In this document: positions 24,923-34,209 of the stretch, in pieces | Layout of the letters: every line of letters starts with the position of its first letter | How positions within the stretch are numbered: the stretch's first letter is position 1 | Assembly: GCF_016908775.1 (NCBI RefSeq) | Contig: NZ_JAFBEP010000001.1 | Coordinates: 1 to 64,000, forward strand | Origin: Defluviitalea raffinosedens | GTDB lineage: Bacteria; Bacillota; Clostridia; Lachnospirales; Defluviitaleaceae | Direction of reading: 5' to 3' | DNA length: 64,000 nucleotides | Notes under the pieces: generated by a model | Seen by the model: the letters and a program-made list of their open reading frames with translations, nothing else | Database searches by the model: none | What the model was told of the DNA's origin: nothing | Translations under genes and position numbers: made by a program

Positions 24923-26629
24923 TTATCCGCCTGTTAATTTCAATAATTTAGTAATTATTGCTGCTGCCTCCGCCCTGGTAACCTTCCCGGAAGGTCTAAA
25001 GGTACGGTCCGGATAACCACTTAGTATGGAATAATAAAAAGCAATACCTAATTCTTTTTTATGCTGGATGTTTTTTGCATCCGAAAAGTTGAAATTCTGA
25101 CCAACAGAATTGGTATATCCCAAATATTTAAGGAAATTGCCTACCATAGCAGCCATTTCATCCCTTGTGAGGGTATCATCATATTTCAATTTTGAAAAAT
25201 TCGTGCCATAATCTGCTTCGGAAACTAATTTCATTTTTTTCGCTGCGTCAAAATAGCCCTGTTTTACAAACCAATGGTCTTCATTATTTTTCTTCGTGAG
25301 CTTATGGTCTGTACTCCTGATCAGCATAGTCATGAATTCCGCCTTTGTAACCTTATTCTCCGGTTTAAAAGATCCATCTTCATATCCTTTGGCAATATCA
25401 TGATCCACTACTGTTGTAATTGCTTCTTTTGCCCAATGATGATCCGGAACATCGGTCATCAGATACAAAGGTTTTTTCGAGATTTCTTCGAATTTGAATT
25501 TTATCGGTTCCGTAGAAAACATAAATCCTTTTGGATCTTTTATGAAGAGCCTGAAATAATATTCTCCCTTATATTGATCATCCAGGATTAAATTGTTCGT
25601 ATCTTTATTACGGCTTACGGCGCTGCCAATATAAGCTCTCATCGGTTCTCCTGTCACAACAGTTTTAACAGGCCTTGGAAAATGATTGTCATCTACAGGA
25701 TAAGAAATCAATGTATATTCGTAATTTTTTCCATCAGATATAGGCTCCCAGGATATTTCATATTGTGGATATCCCGGCATAATTTCTCCCACTTTTTTAA
25801 TCGTTAATGTAGGCTTTGTGGGGAGGGTTGGCTCTACAGTGGTATAACCAGCCATCCTCAGCCAGTATAAGTAAAGACCAGGTACATCTGCCGCCAGAGG
25901 TATGGATAAATTCTCTTGTGGCAGAAGATTAAAACTGTCAGTGGAATAATAATAATCTTTTATATTCTGCTCAACTCTTTCCTTAACATCTTTATAATCT
26001 ACGGACTTTTTAGCCGTTGGAGAACCAAAAAGCTGGACGTAGTCTTCTGCTGCAATTTCTGCTACATCCCATTTGTGAATATATCCTGTATCATTCACCG
26101 AATAATATTCCACCTCTTTGTAATTGGTCAGGCCTCTGATTTTAGCATACTTTGTTTGCTCCCATTGATTAAAATGTTTATTTTCTTTGGTCAGCAGATA
26201 ATACAGTGTGAAGTGATGTCCGTATTCATGGGATAATACCCACGCCAATTGGGATACATCTTTATATTGGTCCCCATTAAATATTTCTATGTAACGGCCT
26301 TTCTTGTATACATATTTGCCTTCGCTGTTAATATCATAATCTTCAAAATAATTTCCTGCAACACCATCCGGAGAATCAGGATATATATATATAGTAGATA
26401 GAAAATTCAACTCTTCTCCGTGGAAATTTTTTAAAAGCTCATCATAAATGCTTTTTAACTTTTCCTGAGAGGTCCAGTTTTTTGAAAAACTAACGATTTT
26501 AACACCTTGGTCTCCTTCATATGTACCAAGAGGGGCTCCATATTCTTTTCTTGCCTGTGCTTCAACGCTGCTGCTGAACATAATAAACAGAAAAATAATA
26601 AAACCAGCTGTATAAATACTTTTTTTCAT
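24923..26629 (-). CDS. secreted SLH-domain protein with metallopeptidase-like HExxH motif
   Basis: A 568-residue exported protein. Signal peptide 1-25; a gluzincin-like region with SHEYGHHF (HExxH at 134-138) and a candidate third ligand in EIAAEDY (191-197); a fibronectin-III-like stretch around 262-375; and S-layer homology repeats from about 395 to the end, ending VTRAEAAAIITKLLKL. SLH repeats tie proteins to pyruvylated cell-wall polymers. Probably a cell-surface zinc peptidase; the substrate is unknown. AGGAGGG precedes the ATG. Single-gene unit. Confidence 0.85.
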   Translation of the reverse strand: MKKSIYTAGFIIFLFIMFSSSVEAQARKEYGAPLGTYEGDQGVKIVSFSKNWTSQEKLKSIYDELLKNFHGEELNFLSTIYIYPDSPDGVAGNYFEDYDINSEGKYVYKKGRYIEIFNGDQYKDVSQLAWVLSHEYGHHFTLYYLLTKENKHFNQWEQTKYAKIRGLTNYKEVEYYSVNDTGYIHKWDVAEIAAEDYVQLFGSPTAKKSVDYKDVKERVEQNIKDYYYSTDSFNLLPQENLSIPLAADVPGLYLYWLRMAGYTTVEPTLPTKPTLTIKKVGEIMPGYPQYEISWEPISDGKNYEYTLISYPVDDNHFPRPVKTVVTGEPMRAYIGSAVSRNKDTNNLILDDQYKGEYYFRLFIKDPKGFMFSTEPIKFKFEEISKKPLYLMTDVPDHHWAKEAITTVVDHDIAKGYEDGSFKPENKVTKAEFMTMLIRSTDHKLTKKNNEDHWFVKQGYFDAAKKMKLVSEADYGTNFSKLKYDDTLTRDEMAAMVGNFLKYLGYTNSVGQNFNFSDAKNIQHKKELGIAFYYSILSGYPDRTFRPSGKVTRAEAAAIITKLLKLTGG

Positions 26630-26807
26630 TTTGTCCCTCCTCGTACTTTCTGTCCATGCAGAATCTTTAATTACATTATATAGAAGAATTATTGAATTAC
26701 TGTTACAGGGACATTAAATATCTTTAAGATTTGATTGCAGTGGTATAAAGATCTGAGCAATCAAAGTTATTATTTAAAAAATTATAAGCCAGGGAGATGA
26801 AGATTTT

Positions 26808-27308
26808 ATGACCCAGAATAATTTCTCGGTTAATTATATCCGATGGCTACTTTATGGTATTTTTCTGATTTCAGCAGTATTGCTTGCAATATCCATATTT
26901 ATTATCATTTATTTTATATCTTCCCCGTTGCCATCTTTTAATTCTAAGGAAGAATACGGCTTTTCAATACAAGAAATTCGTTCGTCTATTTTCTCTTCCG
27001 ACGGAAAATCTCACAGTATAGCCGCCGACTTTTATATTACTTCCTCTAAAAAGAATTTAACTCAGGCTGAGCTTAATTCTCTTCGAATCGCTATATTAGA
27101 AATCATTCCAACTCTTGATTATGAGCAACTCACTAAAATGGGCGGAACGGATTATTTTACAGAAAGTATAAAAAAAGGACTTAATGCCCGTTCATCCGAA
27201 GAATGGATTGAGAGAGTATATGTCTCAAACCTTTTGCTGGATATAACGGTAAGTCCTGAAAAAAATAAACGAAATAATACGATTGAAAAAATGTTTCAAA
27301 ACTATTAA
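26808..27308 (+). CDS. membrane-anchored protein, possibly FliL-like
   Basis: A 166-residue protein with a short cytoplasmic start, one long hydrophobic helix (residues about 12-37) and an extracellular domain. The domain pattern (a helix LRIAILEIIPTLDYEQL, then IERVYVSNLLLDITVSP) resembles the FliL/stomatin-like fold, but no flagellar genes are near, so the name is tentative. GGGAGATG lies 12 bases upstream of the ATG. Its stop codon overlaps that of the convergent DUF445 gene, with no terminator between. Confidence 0.65.
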   Translation: MTQNNFSVNYIRWLLYGIFLISAVLLAISIFIIIYFISSPLPSFNSKEEYGFSIQEIRSSIFSSDGKSHSIAADFYITSSKKNLTQAELNSLRIAILEIIPTLDYEQLTKMGGTDYFTESIKKGLNARSSEEWIERVYVSNLLLDITVSPEKNKRNNTIEKMFQNY

Positions 27309-28795
27309 AACAACACCGGAAAAAATCCTATGATAAAGCCTAAAAGACCTCCTAACCAGGTTATGGCTTTTAGTTCTCTGTCCACAACGGATAAAATGAT
27401 CTGTTCAGTATAATCCGTTTCGAAGTCCATGATCCTTTCTTCAACTATATGAGGAATGTCCAGCAGGGCAGCGATTTCAGAGGATTTACTCGTAATGATT
27501 AGCTTGTAATATTTTATAACGGCATCTTGTATCTTTTCCTCCAATGATTTTCCAATTCTTTTCACCCAACGAGAAACAGGGACCTCTAAGGATCTTTTTA
27601 TTTCTTTTGAAATAAAAAGATTTATTTTTTTGAAAATCTCATTTTTTTGAATAAGGTTTTCCAGATATTCTCTGATCCATTGATGCATATCCTGAACTAT
27701 ATTAGGCTTAATTGCAGTGATTAAAGTAAGTACAGTAAGATCCTGCTTACTCATGTATTCTTTAATCATTGCCTTAAGTTTTTCCAGTGTTTCTTCTTTT
27801 GTAAAATATAAGATTACTTTATTGAGTATATCCTCTATTTCGCTTGTATGATGGGCCAGCTGAATTTTGTCTGCCCATTCCTTTACAGGTTTTTCTACGA
27901 CATAATCTATAAAACTGTTAATTTGCTTTAGAATTTCTTCTCGTTTTTCTTCGTTTTGTGCGCTTTCTTCTATATATCGAAGCGTCTTGTCATATATTTT
28001 GTCTGCATCTACGAACATAAGTGCCAGTTTCCCTAAATTCGCCTGTATCAGTTCCAAAAGAATCTGCTTTAATTTCTGCTGTATAAAGGGTTTATTCATA
28101 TAGTCTATGAGAAGAGTAACCAAACCAGGAAAATAGTCTCTTATAACTTCTTTCACATAGATCATCCATGAATCCGGGATGATTTCTGACATGGTACGCT
28201 CTTCATTTTGAATTCTGTCTTTTAGTTCTATAATTTCGCCTATAATCCATTGTCTAAAGGTATCACCCTGCAAAAAGTCAGACTGAATTATATTTTCTAC
28301 AGGTATGTCTTCCACTTTTCTGGTTAAAATACTTTTAATAGGATGCATAATTAATGAAGTTATTTCGTCCAATACTTGCTGATCGCTAATTTTACTGAAG
28401 ATAAACTGACTTAAAGTATTTTCTATGGAGTCTATGGTACTGTTCTTATGATCTCCTAAAATTTCAGTGAGAATGGTATCCAGGCTTTCTTCATTATTTC
28501 TTAGACTATAAAAAGCATTGGCTGTTATACTTCTTAAACTTTCAAGAACTTTTTCATCCACCAATGCCTTTACCAAAGCCTCTTCAGAAAGAAGATGTTT
28601 TCCTACAGTTTCGCCCACCTTTTTGGCTATTCTATTTTTTTCTTTGGGAATTAACCCGGGAGTAAAAGGTACTTTCATCCCAAAAATCCTTTTTTCTTCA
28701 TGAGGGCGAAAAAGCATTTTAATCGCAAGCCAATTGGTAAAATACCCTATTACACTTCCTGCAATAGGGCTAATAAGAAATTCGGATATGTTCAT
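27305..28795 (-). CDS. DUF445 family membrane protein
   Basis: A 496-residue protein of the DUF445/YheB family. N-terminal hydrophobic segment with the family signature GSVIGYFTNWLAIKMLFRPHEEK, FTPGLIPKEKNRIAKKVGETVG, a long amphipathic helical body, and a final membrane helix AITWLGGLLGFIIGFFPVLF. I place the start at ATG 28795; a GTG at 28810 lies directly on the AGGAA site and is unlikely. It follows rex by 21 bases and probably shares its transcript. Function unknown. Confidence 0.82.
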   Translation of the reverse strand: MNISEFLISPIAGSVIGYFTNWLAIKMLFRPHEEKRIFGMKVPFTPGLIPKEKNRIAKKVGETVGKHLLSEEALVKALVDEKVLESLRSITANAFYSLRNNEESLDTILTEILGDHKNSTIDSIENTLSQFIFSKISDQQVLDEITSLIMHPIKSILTRKVEDIPVENIIQSDFLQGDTFRQWIIGEIIELKDRIQNEERTMSEIIPDSWMIYVKEVIRDYFPGLVTLLIDYMNKPFIQQKLKQILLELIQANLGKLALMFVDADKIYDKTLRYIEESAQNEEKREEILKQINSFIDYVVEKPVKEWADKIQLAHHTSEIEDILNKVILYFTKEETLEKLKAMIKEYMSKQDLTVLTLITAIKPNIVQDMHQWIREYLENLIQKNEIFKKINLFISKEIKRSLEVPVSRWVKRIGKSLEEKIQDAVIKYYKLIITSKSSEIAALLDIPHIVEERIMDFETDYTEQIILSVVDRELKAITWLGGLLGFIIGFFPVLF

Positions 28796-28816
28796 GTTGT
28801 CTTCACGCACTTCCTA

Positions 28817-29485
28817 TCATTTGTTTTGTTTTTTCATCTCTGCTTCTTTTTTAAGCTTTTTTCGGTTAATGTTATAAGACATGATCATTAAACTATCGGA
28901 TAAATGGACATCCTCAACCACCACATCAGGTGAAAGATCCAAGTCCACAGCAGAAAAATTCCATAAGCCTTTGATTCCCCACTTTGCCAAGTCTTCTGCA
29001 ACCTTTCTGACTTTAGACTTAGGTAAAGTAAGAAATGCAACGTCAATCTTGTTTTCTTTTACGAAAGACTCCATTTCATCAATATCTCTGACTTCTATCC
29101 CTCTGATCGTCATACCTATCAATCTCGGATTCACATCAAACAAACCTTTAAGAATAAATCCTCTTTTTTCGAATTTAGTATAGTTTGCTAAGGCTTGTCC
29201 TAAATTCCCCACACCAACAATAATAAACTTATATGTATTGTTCAGCCCTAATATTTTTCCAATCTCGTTATATAAATATTCTACATTATACCCGTATCCC
29301 TGCTGTCCAAATCCTCCAAAATTGTTTAAATCTTGACGAATTTGGGAAGCTGTTACTCCCATTCGTTCACTGAGTTCCTTGGATGAAATACGAGTGATAT
29401 CGTTCTCTAGAAGCTCTCCCAAGTATCGATAATACCTAGGCAACCGCTTTACTACGGCAATTGAAATTCTTCTATCTGTATCCAA
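28817..29485 (-). CDS. rex: redox-sensing transcriptional repressor Rex
   Basis: A 222-residue NADH/NAD+-sensing repressor of fermentation and respiration genes. N-terminal winged helix with RLPRYYRYL and the recognition helix ASQIRQDLNNFG; Rossmann domain with GVGNLGQALANY (about residues 91-102); C-terminal swapped helix. Starts with TTG at 29485, with AAGGAG ten bases upstream. No clear Rex box (TTGTGAA-n-TTCACAA) is visible upstream, so autoregulation is not supported. Confidence 0.94.
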   Translation of the reverse strand: MDTDRRISIAVVKRLPRYYRYLGELLENDITRISSKELSERMGVTASQIRQDLNNFGGFGQQGYGYNVEYLYNEIGKILGLNNTYKFIIVGVGNLGQALANYTKFEKRGFILKGLFDVNPRLIGMTIRGIEVRDIDEMESFVKENKIDVAFLTLPKSKVRKVAEDLAKWGIKGLWNFSAVDLDLSPDVVVEDVHLSDSLMIMSYNINRKKLKKEAEMKKQNK

Positions 29486-29637
29486 TTGATTCTAGCTCCT
29501 TTCGCCTAATGTAACATAAAGTATGTTTAAAGTATAACATTGATACAAAAATAATGTCAATCACGCCTTTCTTTTTGGTCGGCTTTTTGATATCATAGTT
29601 TATAGTATGCTTATGATCAAATGTAAGAGGTGGCAAT

Positions 29638-31551
29638 ATGATTTTGGCGTGTAAAGATATCACCAAAACCTTTGGAACGGATATCATACTTAAAAATATT
29701 ACCTTTCAAATAGAAGAAAAAGAGAAAGTAGCTATTGTTGGTGTAAACGGTGCAGGTAAATCCACTTTATTTAAAATTCTGGCCGGAGAACTATCTTATG
29801 ACAGCGGTGAAATTTTTAAAGCTAAGGATACCTCTATAGGTTATCTTTCTCAAAACATGGAAATTAATACAAATAATACGATTTTGGATGAAATGATGAC
29901 TGTTTTTTCCGAACTTCTTGAAATAGAGTCTTCCATCCGTCTTCTTGAAGAAAAAATGAGTGCTCATAAAGGGGAAGATCTCTCAAATCTTATGCGTCAG
30001 TATTCCCTGCTCCAGCATGAGTTTGAAGAAAAGAACGGATATGGCTTCAAAAGCCAAATCAAAGGAGTATTAAAAGGATTAGGTTTTGATGAAAGTGAAA
30101 TAAGCAAACCCATTAATATACTCTCCGGAGGACAGAAAACCCGGGTTGCCCTGGCAAAACTTCTTTTATCCAGTCCTTCTGTTCTACTGCTGGATGAGCC
30201 AACCAATCATCTGGACATCAGTGCGATCGAATGGCTGGAGGATTTCTTAAAAAGTTATTCCGGTACAGTTATGATTATATCCCATGACAGATATTTTCTG
30301 GACCGTATTGCTACGAAAGTCATTGAAATCGAAAACACTAAATCATCTGTATATAATGGAAACTATTCATTCTATGCAAAATACAAGCAAATCAACCGTG
30401 AAATACAAATGAACCAGTATCTCGCTCAGCAAAAAGAAATCAAGCGCCAGGAAGAAGTCATTCAAACTCTTCGCTCCTTTAATCGTGAAAAGTCTATAAA
30501 AAGAGCCAGAAGCCGCGAAAAAGCTTTGGAAAAGATAGAAAGAATTGAACGCCCTGAAGCCCTCCCTTCTTCCATGAAGCTTACATTAGAGCCAAAAATC
30601 CAAAGCGGCAATGATGTTCTTCATGTGGAGAATTTATCAAAAGCTTTTGGCAATCGTAAACTCTTTGAAAATGTTTCCTTTGATTTAAAACGAGGCGAAA
30701 AAGTTGCTCTGATCGGTCCCAATGGAGTCGGTAAAACAACTCTTTTTCGTATATTATTGGACCAAATTGATCCTGACAGTGGATTCTTTCGACTTGGTAC
30801 GAATGTAAAAATCGGTTACTATGATCAGGAACATCAAAATATATCTTATAACAAAACTATTATTGACGAAATATCGGACGCTTATCCAACTTTAACCCTT
30901 GGAGAAATACGAAATATCCTGGCAGCATTCTTATTTACCGGAGATGATGTATTTAAGGAAATCTCCAGCTTAAGCGGCGGAGAAAAAGGAAGGGTATCTC
31001 TTGCAAAAATTATGCTTTCAGAAGGTAATTTTCTGCTCCTGGACGAGCCGACGAACCATCTGGACCTTTTATCCAAGGAAGTACTGGAAGATGCATTAAA
31101 TCATTATGAGGGAACGGTACTATATATTTCCCATGACCGCTATTTTATCAATCGAACAGCTGATAAGGTCCTGGAACTTACCCCTCATGGCATAAAAGAG
31201 TATCTCGGTAATTATGATTATTATATTGAAAAAAGAAATCAAATCAAATTCGAACATACAGAAAAAGAAACTGTTCCTGCGGAAAAATCTTCTTCAAAAG
31301 AAGAATGGCTGAAAAGAAAAGAAGAACAGGCACAACAGAGGAAACTTCAGGGAAGTATTGAGAAAATAGAAAAGCAAATTCATGAGACAGAAAATGAAAT
31401 AGAAGCAATCAATGAACAGCTCTGCTTGGAAGAAGTGTATACAAATCCCAAAAAATCTGCGGAAATGCTGGATAAGAAGAGTCAGTTAGAAGAAGAACTG
31501 GAGCGTCTTTATGAGCAATGGGATGAGCTGCAGTCTATGCTTGGAATATAA
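29638..31551 (+). CDS. ABC-F family ATPase (YdiF-like)
   Basis: A 637-residue protein with two ATPase domains and no membrane segment. Walker A motifs GVNGAGKST and GPNGVGKTT; signatures LSGGQKTR and LSGGEKGR; both halves carry LLLDEPTNHLD. A charged linker near residues 250-320 and a C-terminal coiled coil from about 540 are typical of the YdiF branch. ABC-F proteins act on the ribosomal E site; antibiotic protection is possible but this branch is usually housekeeping. AGAGGTG precedes the ATG. Confidence 0.93.
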   Translation: MILACKDITKTFGTDIILKNITFQIEEKEKVAIVGVNGAGKSTLFKILAGELSYDSGEIFKAKDTSIGYLSQNMEINTNNTILDEMMTVFSELLEIESSIRLLEEKMSAHKGEDLSNLMRQYSLLQHEFEEKNGYGFKSQIKGVLKGLGFDESEISKPINILSGGQKTRVALAKLLLSSPSVLLLDEPTNHLDISAIEWLEDFLKSYSGTVMIISHDRYFLDRIATKVIEIENTKSSVYNGNYSFYAKYKQINREIQMNQYLAQQKEIKRQEEVIQTLRSFNREKSIKRARSREKALEKIERIERPEALPSSMKLTLEPKIQSGNDVLHVENLSKAFGNRKLFENVSFDLKRGEKVALIGPNGVGKTTLFRILLDQIDPDSGFFRLGTNVKIGYYDQEHQNISYNKTIIDEISDAYPTLTLGEIRNILAAFLFTGDDVFKEISSLSGGEKGRVSLAKIMLSEGNFLLLDEPTNHLDLLSKEVLEDALNHYEGTVLYISHDRYFINRTADKVLELTPHGIKEYLGNYDYYIEKRNQIKFEHTEKETVPAEKSSSKEEWLKRKEEQAQQRKLQGSIEKIEKQIHETENEIEAINEQLCLEEVYTNPKKSAEMLDKKSQLEEELERLYEQWDELQSMLGI

Positions 31552-31572
31552 CTGTTTTCTCATATAAAAATT

Positions 31573-31600
31573 AAACGAGCCAATATGCTTTGGCTCGTTT
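31573..31600. terminator. bidirectional terminator
   Basis: Stem AAACGAGCCAA / TTGGCTCGTTT, with T-run on the plus strand, between the convergent ABC-F and response-regulator genes. Confidence 0.85.
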
Positions 31601-32346
31601 TATGTTGCATTTTTGCATTGCTTCATAAAATCAGAGTACGTTTGATTCGTGTATTTTTTAAAGCACTTCCCAAAATAATTGGGATCAGGAATACCAACCA
31701 TTTTGGCCGTCATATACATGAGCATCCCTTGTTTGGCATAAGCTATTGCTTGTTCCATTCTGCATTCTGTAAGGTAATCTATTAAGTTTTTCCCAGTTTC
31801 TGTTTTAAACAACCGGCTTAAATAACTTGCATTAAATCCGAAAGTCTGAGCAATGGATGTTAAGTTCAAATCCGCCTGAGTATAATTTTTTCGAATATAT
31901 TCTTCAATTTTACGGATCGTGTCATTCCCGGGAACCACTGTAACTTCTTTTTCTGCTTTCTTTGGACGTTCTTCATCCAGTTTTTTAATGATTTTTTCCA
32001 GAGCTGCTTTAATATCTGCCCGTACTATGGGTTTTAACAAATATTCACACACACCAATGCCTATGCACTCTCTTGCATACTCAAAATCACTGAATGCAGT
32101 CAGAATGACTATTTTTAAATCCGGATACCGCTGAATGGCTACTCTTGAAAATTCTATTCCGTCCATAAAGGGCATCTTAATATCTACAAATGCAATATCC
32201 GGCTTAATTTCATCAATAATATTAATGGCTTCAATGCCACTGGCTGCTTCGCCAGCTATTTCAAGCCCTAACTCTCCCCATTGGATAGCATTCTTCAATA
32301 GATTTCTAAGGGATTTTTCATCATCGATAATCATTACCTTATACAT
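31600..32346 (-). CDS. YesN-type response regulator (receiver + AraC DNA-binding domain)
   Basis: A 248-residue regulator. Receiver domain with acidic pair DDE at residues 8-10, phospho-acceptor D55 in FVDIKMP, and LLKP; AraC/XylS double helix-turn-helix at about 145-245. Partner of the histidine kinase encoded 11 bases upstream. It probably activates the sugar-uptake and GH3 genes that lie upstream on the same strand. AGGGGGG precedes the ATG. Confidence 0.92.
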   Translation of the reverse strand: MYKVMIIDDEKSLRNLLKNAIQWGELGLEIAGEAASGIEAINIIDEIKPDIAFVDIKMPFMDGIEFSRVAIQRYPDLKIVILTAFSDFEYARECIGIGVCEYLLKPIVRADIKAALEKIIKKLDEERPKKAEKEVTVVPGNDTIRKIEEYIRKNYTQADLNLTSIAQTFGFNASYLSRLFKTETGKNLIDYLTECRMEQAIAYAKQGMLMYMTAKMVGIPDPNYFGKCFKKYTNQTYSDFMKQCKNAT

Positions 32347-32357
32347 CTACAGCCCCC

Positions 32358-34091
32358 CTATAATGGGATTTTTATATCCACTTCACAGTATTCCCCTTCT
32401 TTACTCTTGATCTCAAAAACGTCATCCATGTCATAATAATAACGGATGCGTTCGATCGTGCCTTTTAATCCAAAGCTTTTATTATTATTCTCATTCATGA
32501 GAGATTGGATTTGCTCTGGATTCATTCCAACGCCACTGTCGTAGACAACGATATGCAGCCGTTGATCTTTTTCATAGACAGACACTCTGATAATGCCTTT
32601 CTCTCCTTTTAACCTTACTCCATGGTACAAACTGTTCTCTACTAAAGGCTGTAAAATTAATTTCGGTATTTTGATATCCAGCAAATCTTCCTGTAAATCA
32701 TATTCATCCTCAAATACATCTTCATACCTTAGTTTTTGAAGCTTCAGATAGTCCCTTACAATTGCCACTTCTTCTCTGATTGTAATCTCTTTGCTACCTT
32801 TGCTTAAGAATCTTCTATAGAAGTTTCCCAGCGTTTCAATGGCATCGTAAACTTCATCCGCTGAATTTTGCAGAGCGAGATCTGCTATGGTGCCTAAAGC
32901 ATTATATAAAAAGTGGGGATTGATTTGCTCTCTTAGCACTTCCAGCTCCGCTTTTTGCATGGCTTTTTCTTTTTCCAGCAATTCATCTATTAAACGATTG
33001 ATCTCAATCAGTTTATAATTATGAATATTTTTTAAATATCCCGCATCATTATTGGACAAGCGCAGACTTTCCTTTCTTTGCCATCCTAATTTTAAACTGT
33101 CCATGTATTGGACCAATTTTTCCAGTGGATTTGCCACATATACGGATATAAATATTCCGATGATGATTAAACATACAATGGTTAGTGCAATAATAATCGT
33201 AATCACCATAATCGCCTGTGAAGAAAAATATTTTTTAAAAGACAAATGCTCAATTTTGGCTATAGTGAATGGCGTATCCGGTATATGAAAACGAGACAAT
33301 ATTTTAGTATAAAAAAAGCCTTCTTCGGAAACTTGTTCAAATTCGTTCTGGCCAATTTCCATTTCCTGAAATTCTTTTACTCTTTCATCTCCTAACAAGA
33401 TATTGCCCTGATCATCATAATAGCAAAAATGCCTGTCCTGACTTGTCATGTCTTTAAAAGAGTTTCTGAGAATATCTGTCGTTAAATTGATCACTATAAG
33501 ACCAATGGGTTTTTGTGTATCCAGATCATTAATCAGACGAATAAAGGATATTACAGGTTTTCCAGATTTTGCTTTGAAGGCTCCATCTCCGTTCACTCTT
33601 ATAGCATATAAGCCAGCTTTCTCTATAATTTCCTCCTGCCATTTTGGATCGTATATAATGTTCCTATTGATATAAGTAACTTCTCTCCCAACATTAACGT
33701 AATTCTTATCCATTCTGAATACATAGATAGAAGATACATAATTAAAAGTATTACCAATATCATACATTGTCATCATTGCATTTTGCAATAATCTTGGAGA
33801 ATTACTACGATCACTTTTTAAATAATCAACCACCGCAGGATCAGTCATTATAAGCTGGCTCATTGTGCTGACAGCTCCAAATTCAGTATTCAGATTGTTT
33901 CCAATAGAAATCATAGAATGATAATTATTGTCCTTCACATAATCAATCATATTTCTTTTTATAAAAAAAGAATAGATCAGAAAAAATATAGTAATATATG
34001 AAACAGCTAAAGTTATAAATAAAAATCTTAATTTTTGCTTCAGGGTTTTGGAATAGAACCAAGTTTTTATTTTTTCTTTTAAATGCTTCAT
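32358..34091 (-). CDS. YesM-type sensor histidine kinase
   Basis: A 577-residue membrane kinase: helix at 22-45, a Cache-like extracellular sensor domain to about 290, a second helix near 295-320, a HAMP-like linker, then His_kinase with REQINPHFLYNALG (phospho-accepting His) and HATPase_c with LQPLVENSLYHG and VYDSGVGM. It senses an outside signal, probably an oligosaccharide or a loaded binding protein, and phosphorylates the YesN-type regulator. Its ribosome site is weak. Confidence 0.92.
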   Translation of the reverse strand: MKHLKEKIKTWFYSKTLKQKLRFLFITLAVSYITIFFLIYSFFIKRNMIDYVKDNNYHSMISIGNNLNTEFGAVSTMSQLIMTDPAVVDYLKSDRSNSPRLLQNAMMTMYDIGNTFNYVSSIYVFRMDKNYVNVGREVTYINRNIIYDPKWQEEIIEKAGLYAIRVNGDGAFKAKSGKPVISFIRLINDLDTQKPIGLIVINLTTDILRNSFKDMTSQDRHFCYYDDQGNILLGDERVKEFQEMEIGQNEFEQVSEEGFFYTKILSRFHIPDTPFTIAKIEHLSFKKYFSSQAIMVITIIIALTIVCLIIIGIFISVYVANPLEKLVQYMDSLKLGWQRKESLRLSNNDAGYLKNIHNYKLIEINRLIDELLEKEKAMQKAELEVLREQINPHFLYNALGTIADLALQNSADEVYDAIETLGNFYRRFLSKGSKEITIREEVAIVRDYLKLQKLRYEDVFEDEYDLQEDLLDIKIPKLILQPLVENSLYHGVRLKGEKGIIRVSVYEKDQRLHIVVYDSGVGMNPEQIQSLMNENNNKSFGLKGTIERIRYYYDMDDVFEIKSKEGEYCEVDIKIPL

Positions 34092-34209
34092 AATTTCTAT
34101 TGGAGACCTTTCTAAAAAATTTTTTATACATTCTTATTTCAGGTCAAAAGATGCCACATCCACAGATTATAAAATTATTATAAAACATCTGACGCTTCAT
34201 GAAAACCTT

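Noticed and set aside
29486-29637. Rex operator for autoregulation
   Set aside because: No TTGTGAA-n-TTCACAA-like palindrome between rex and the ABC-F gene.
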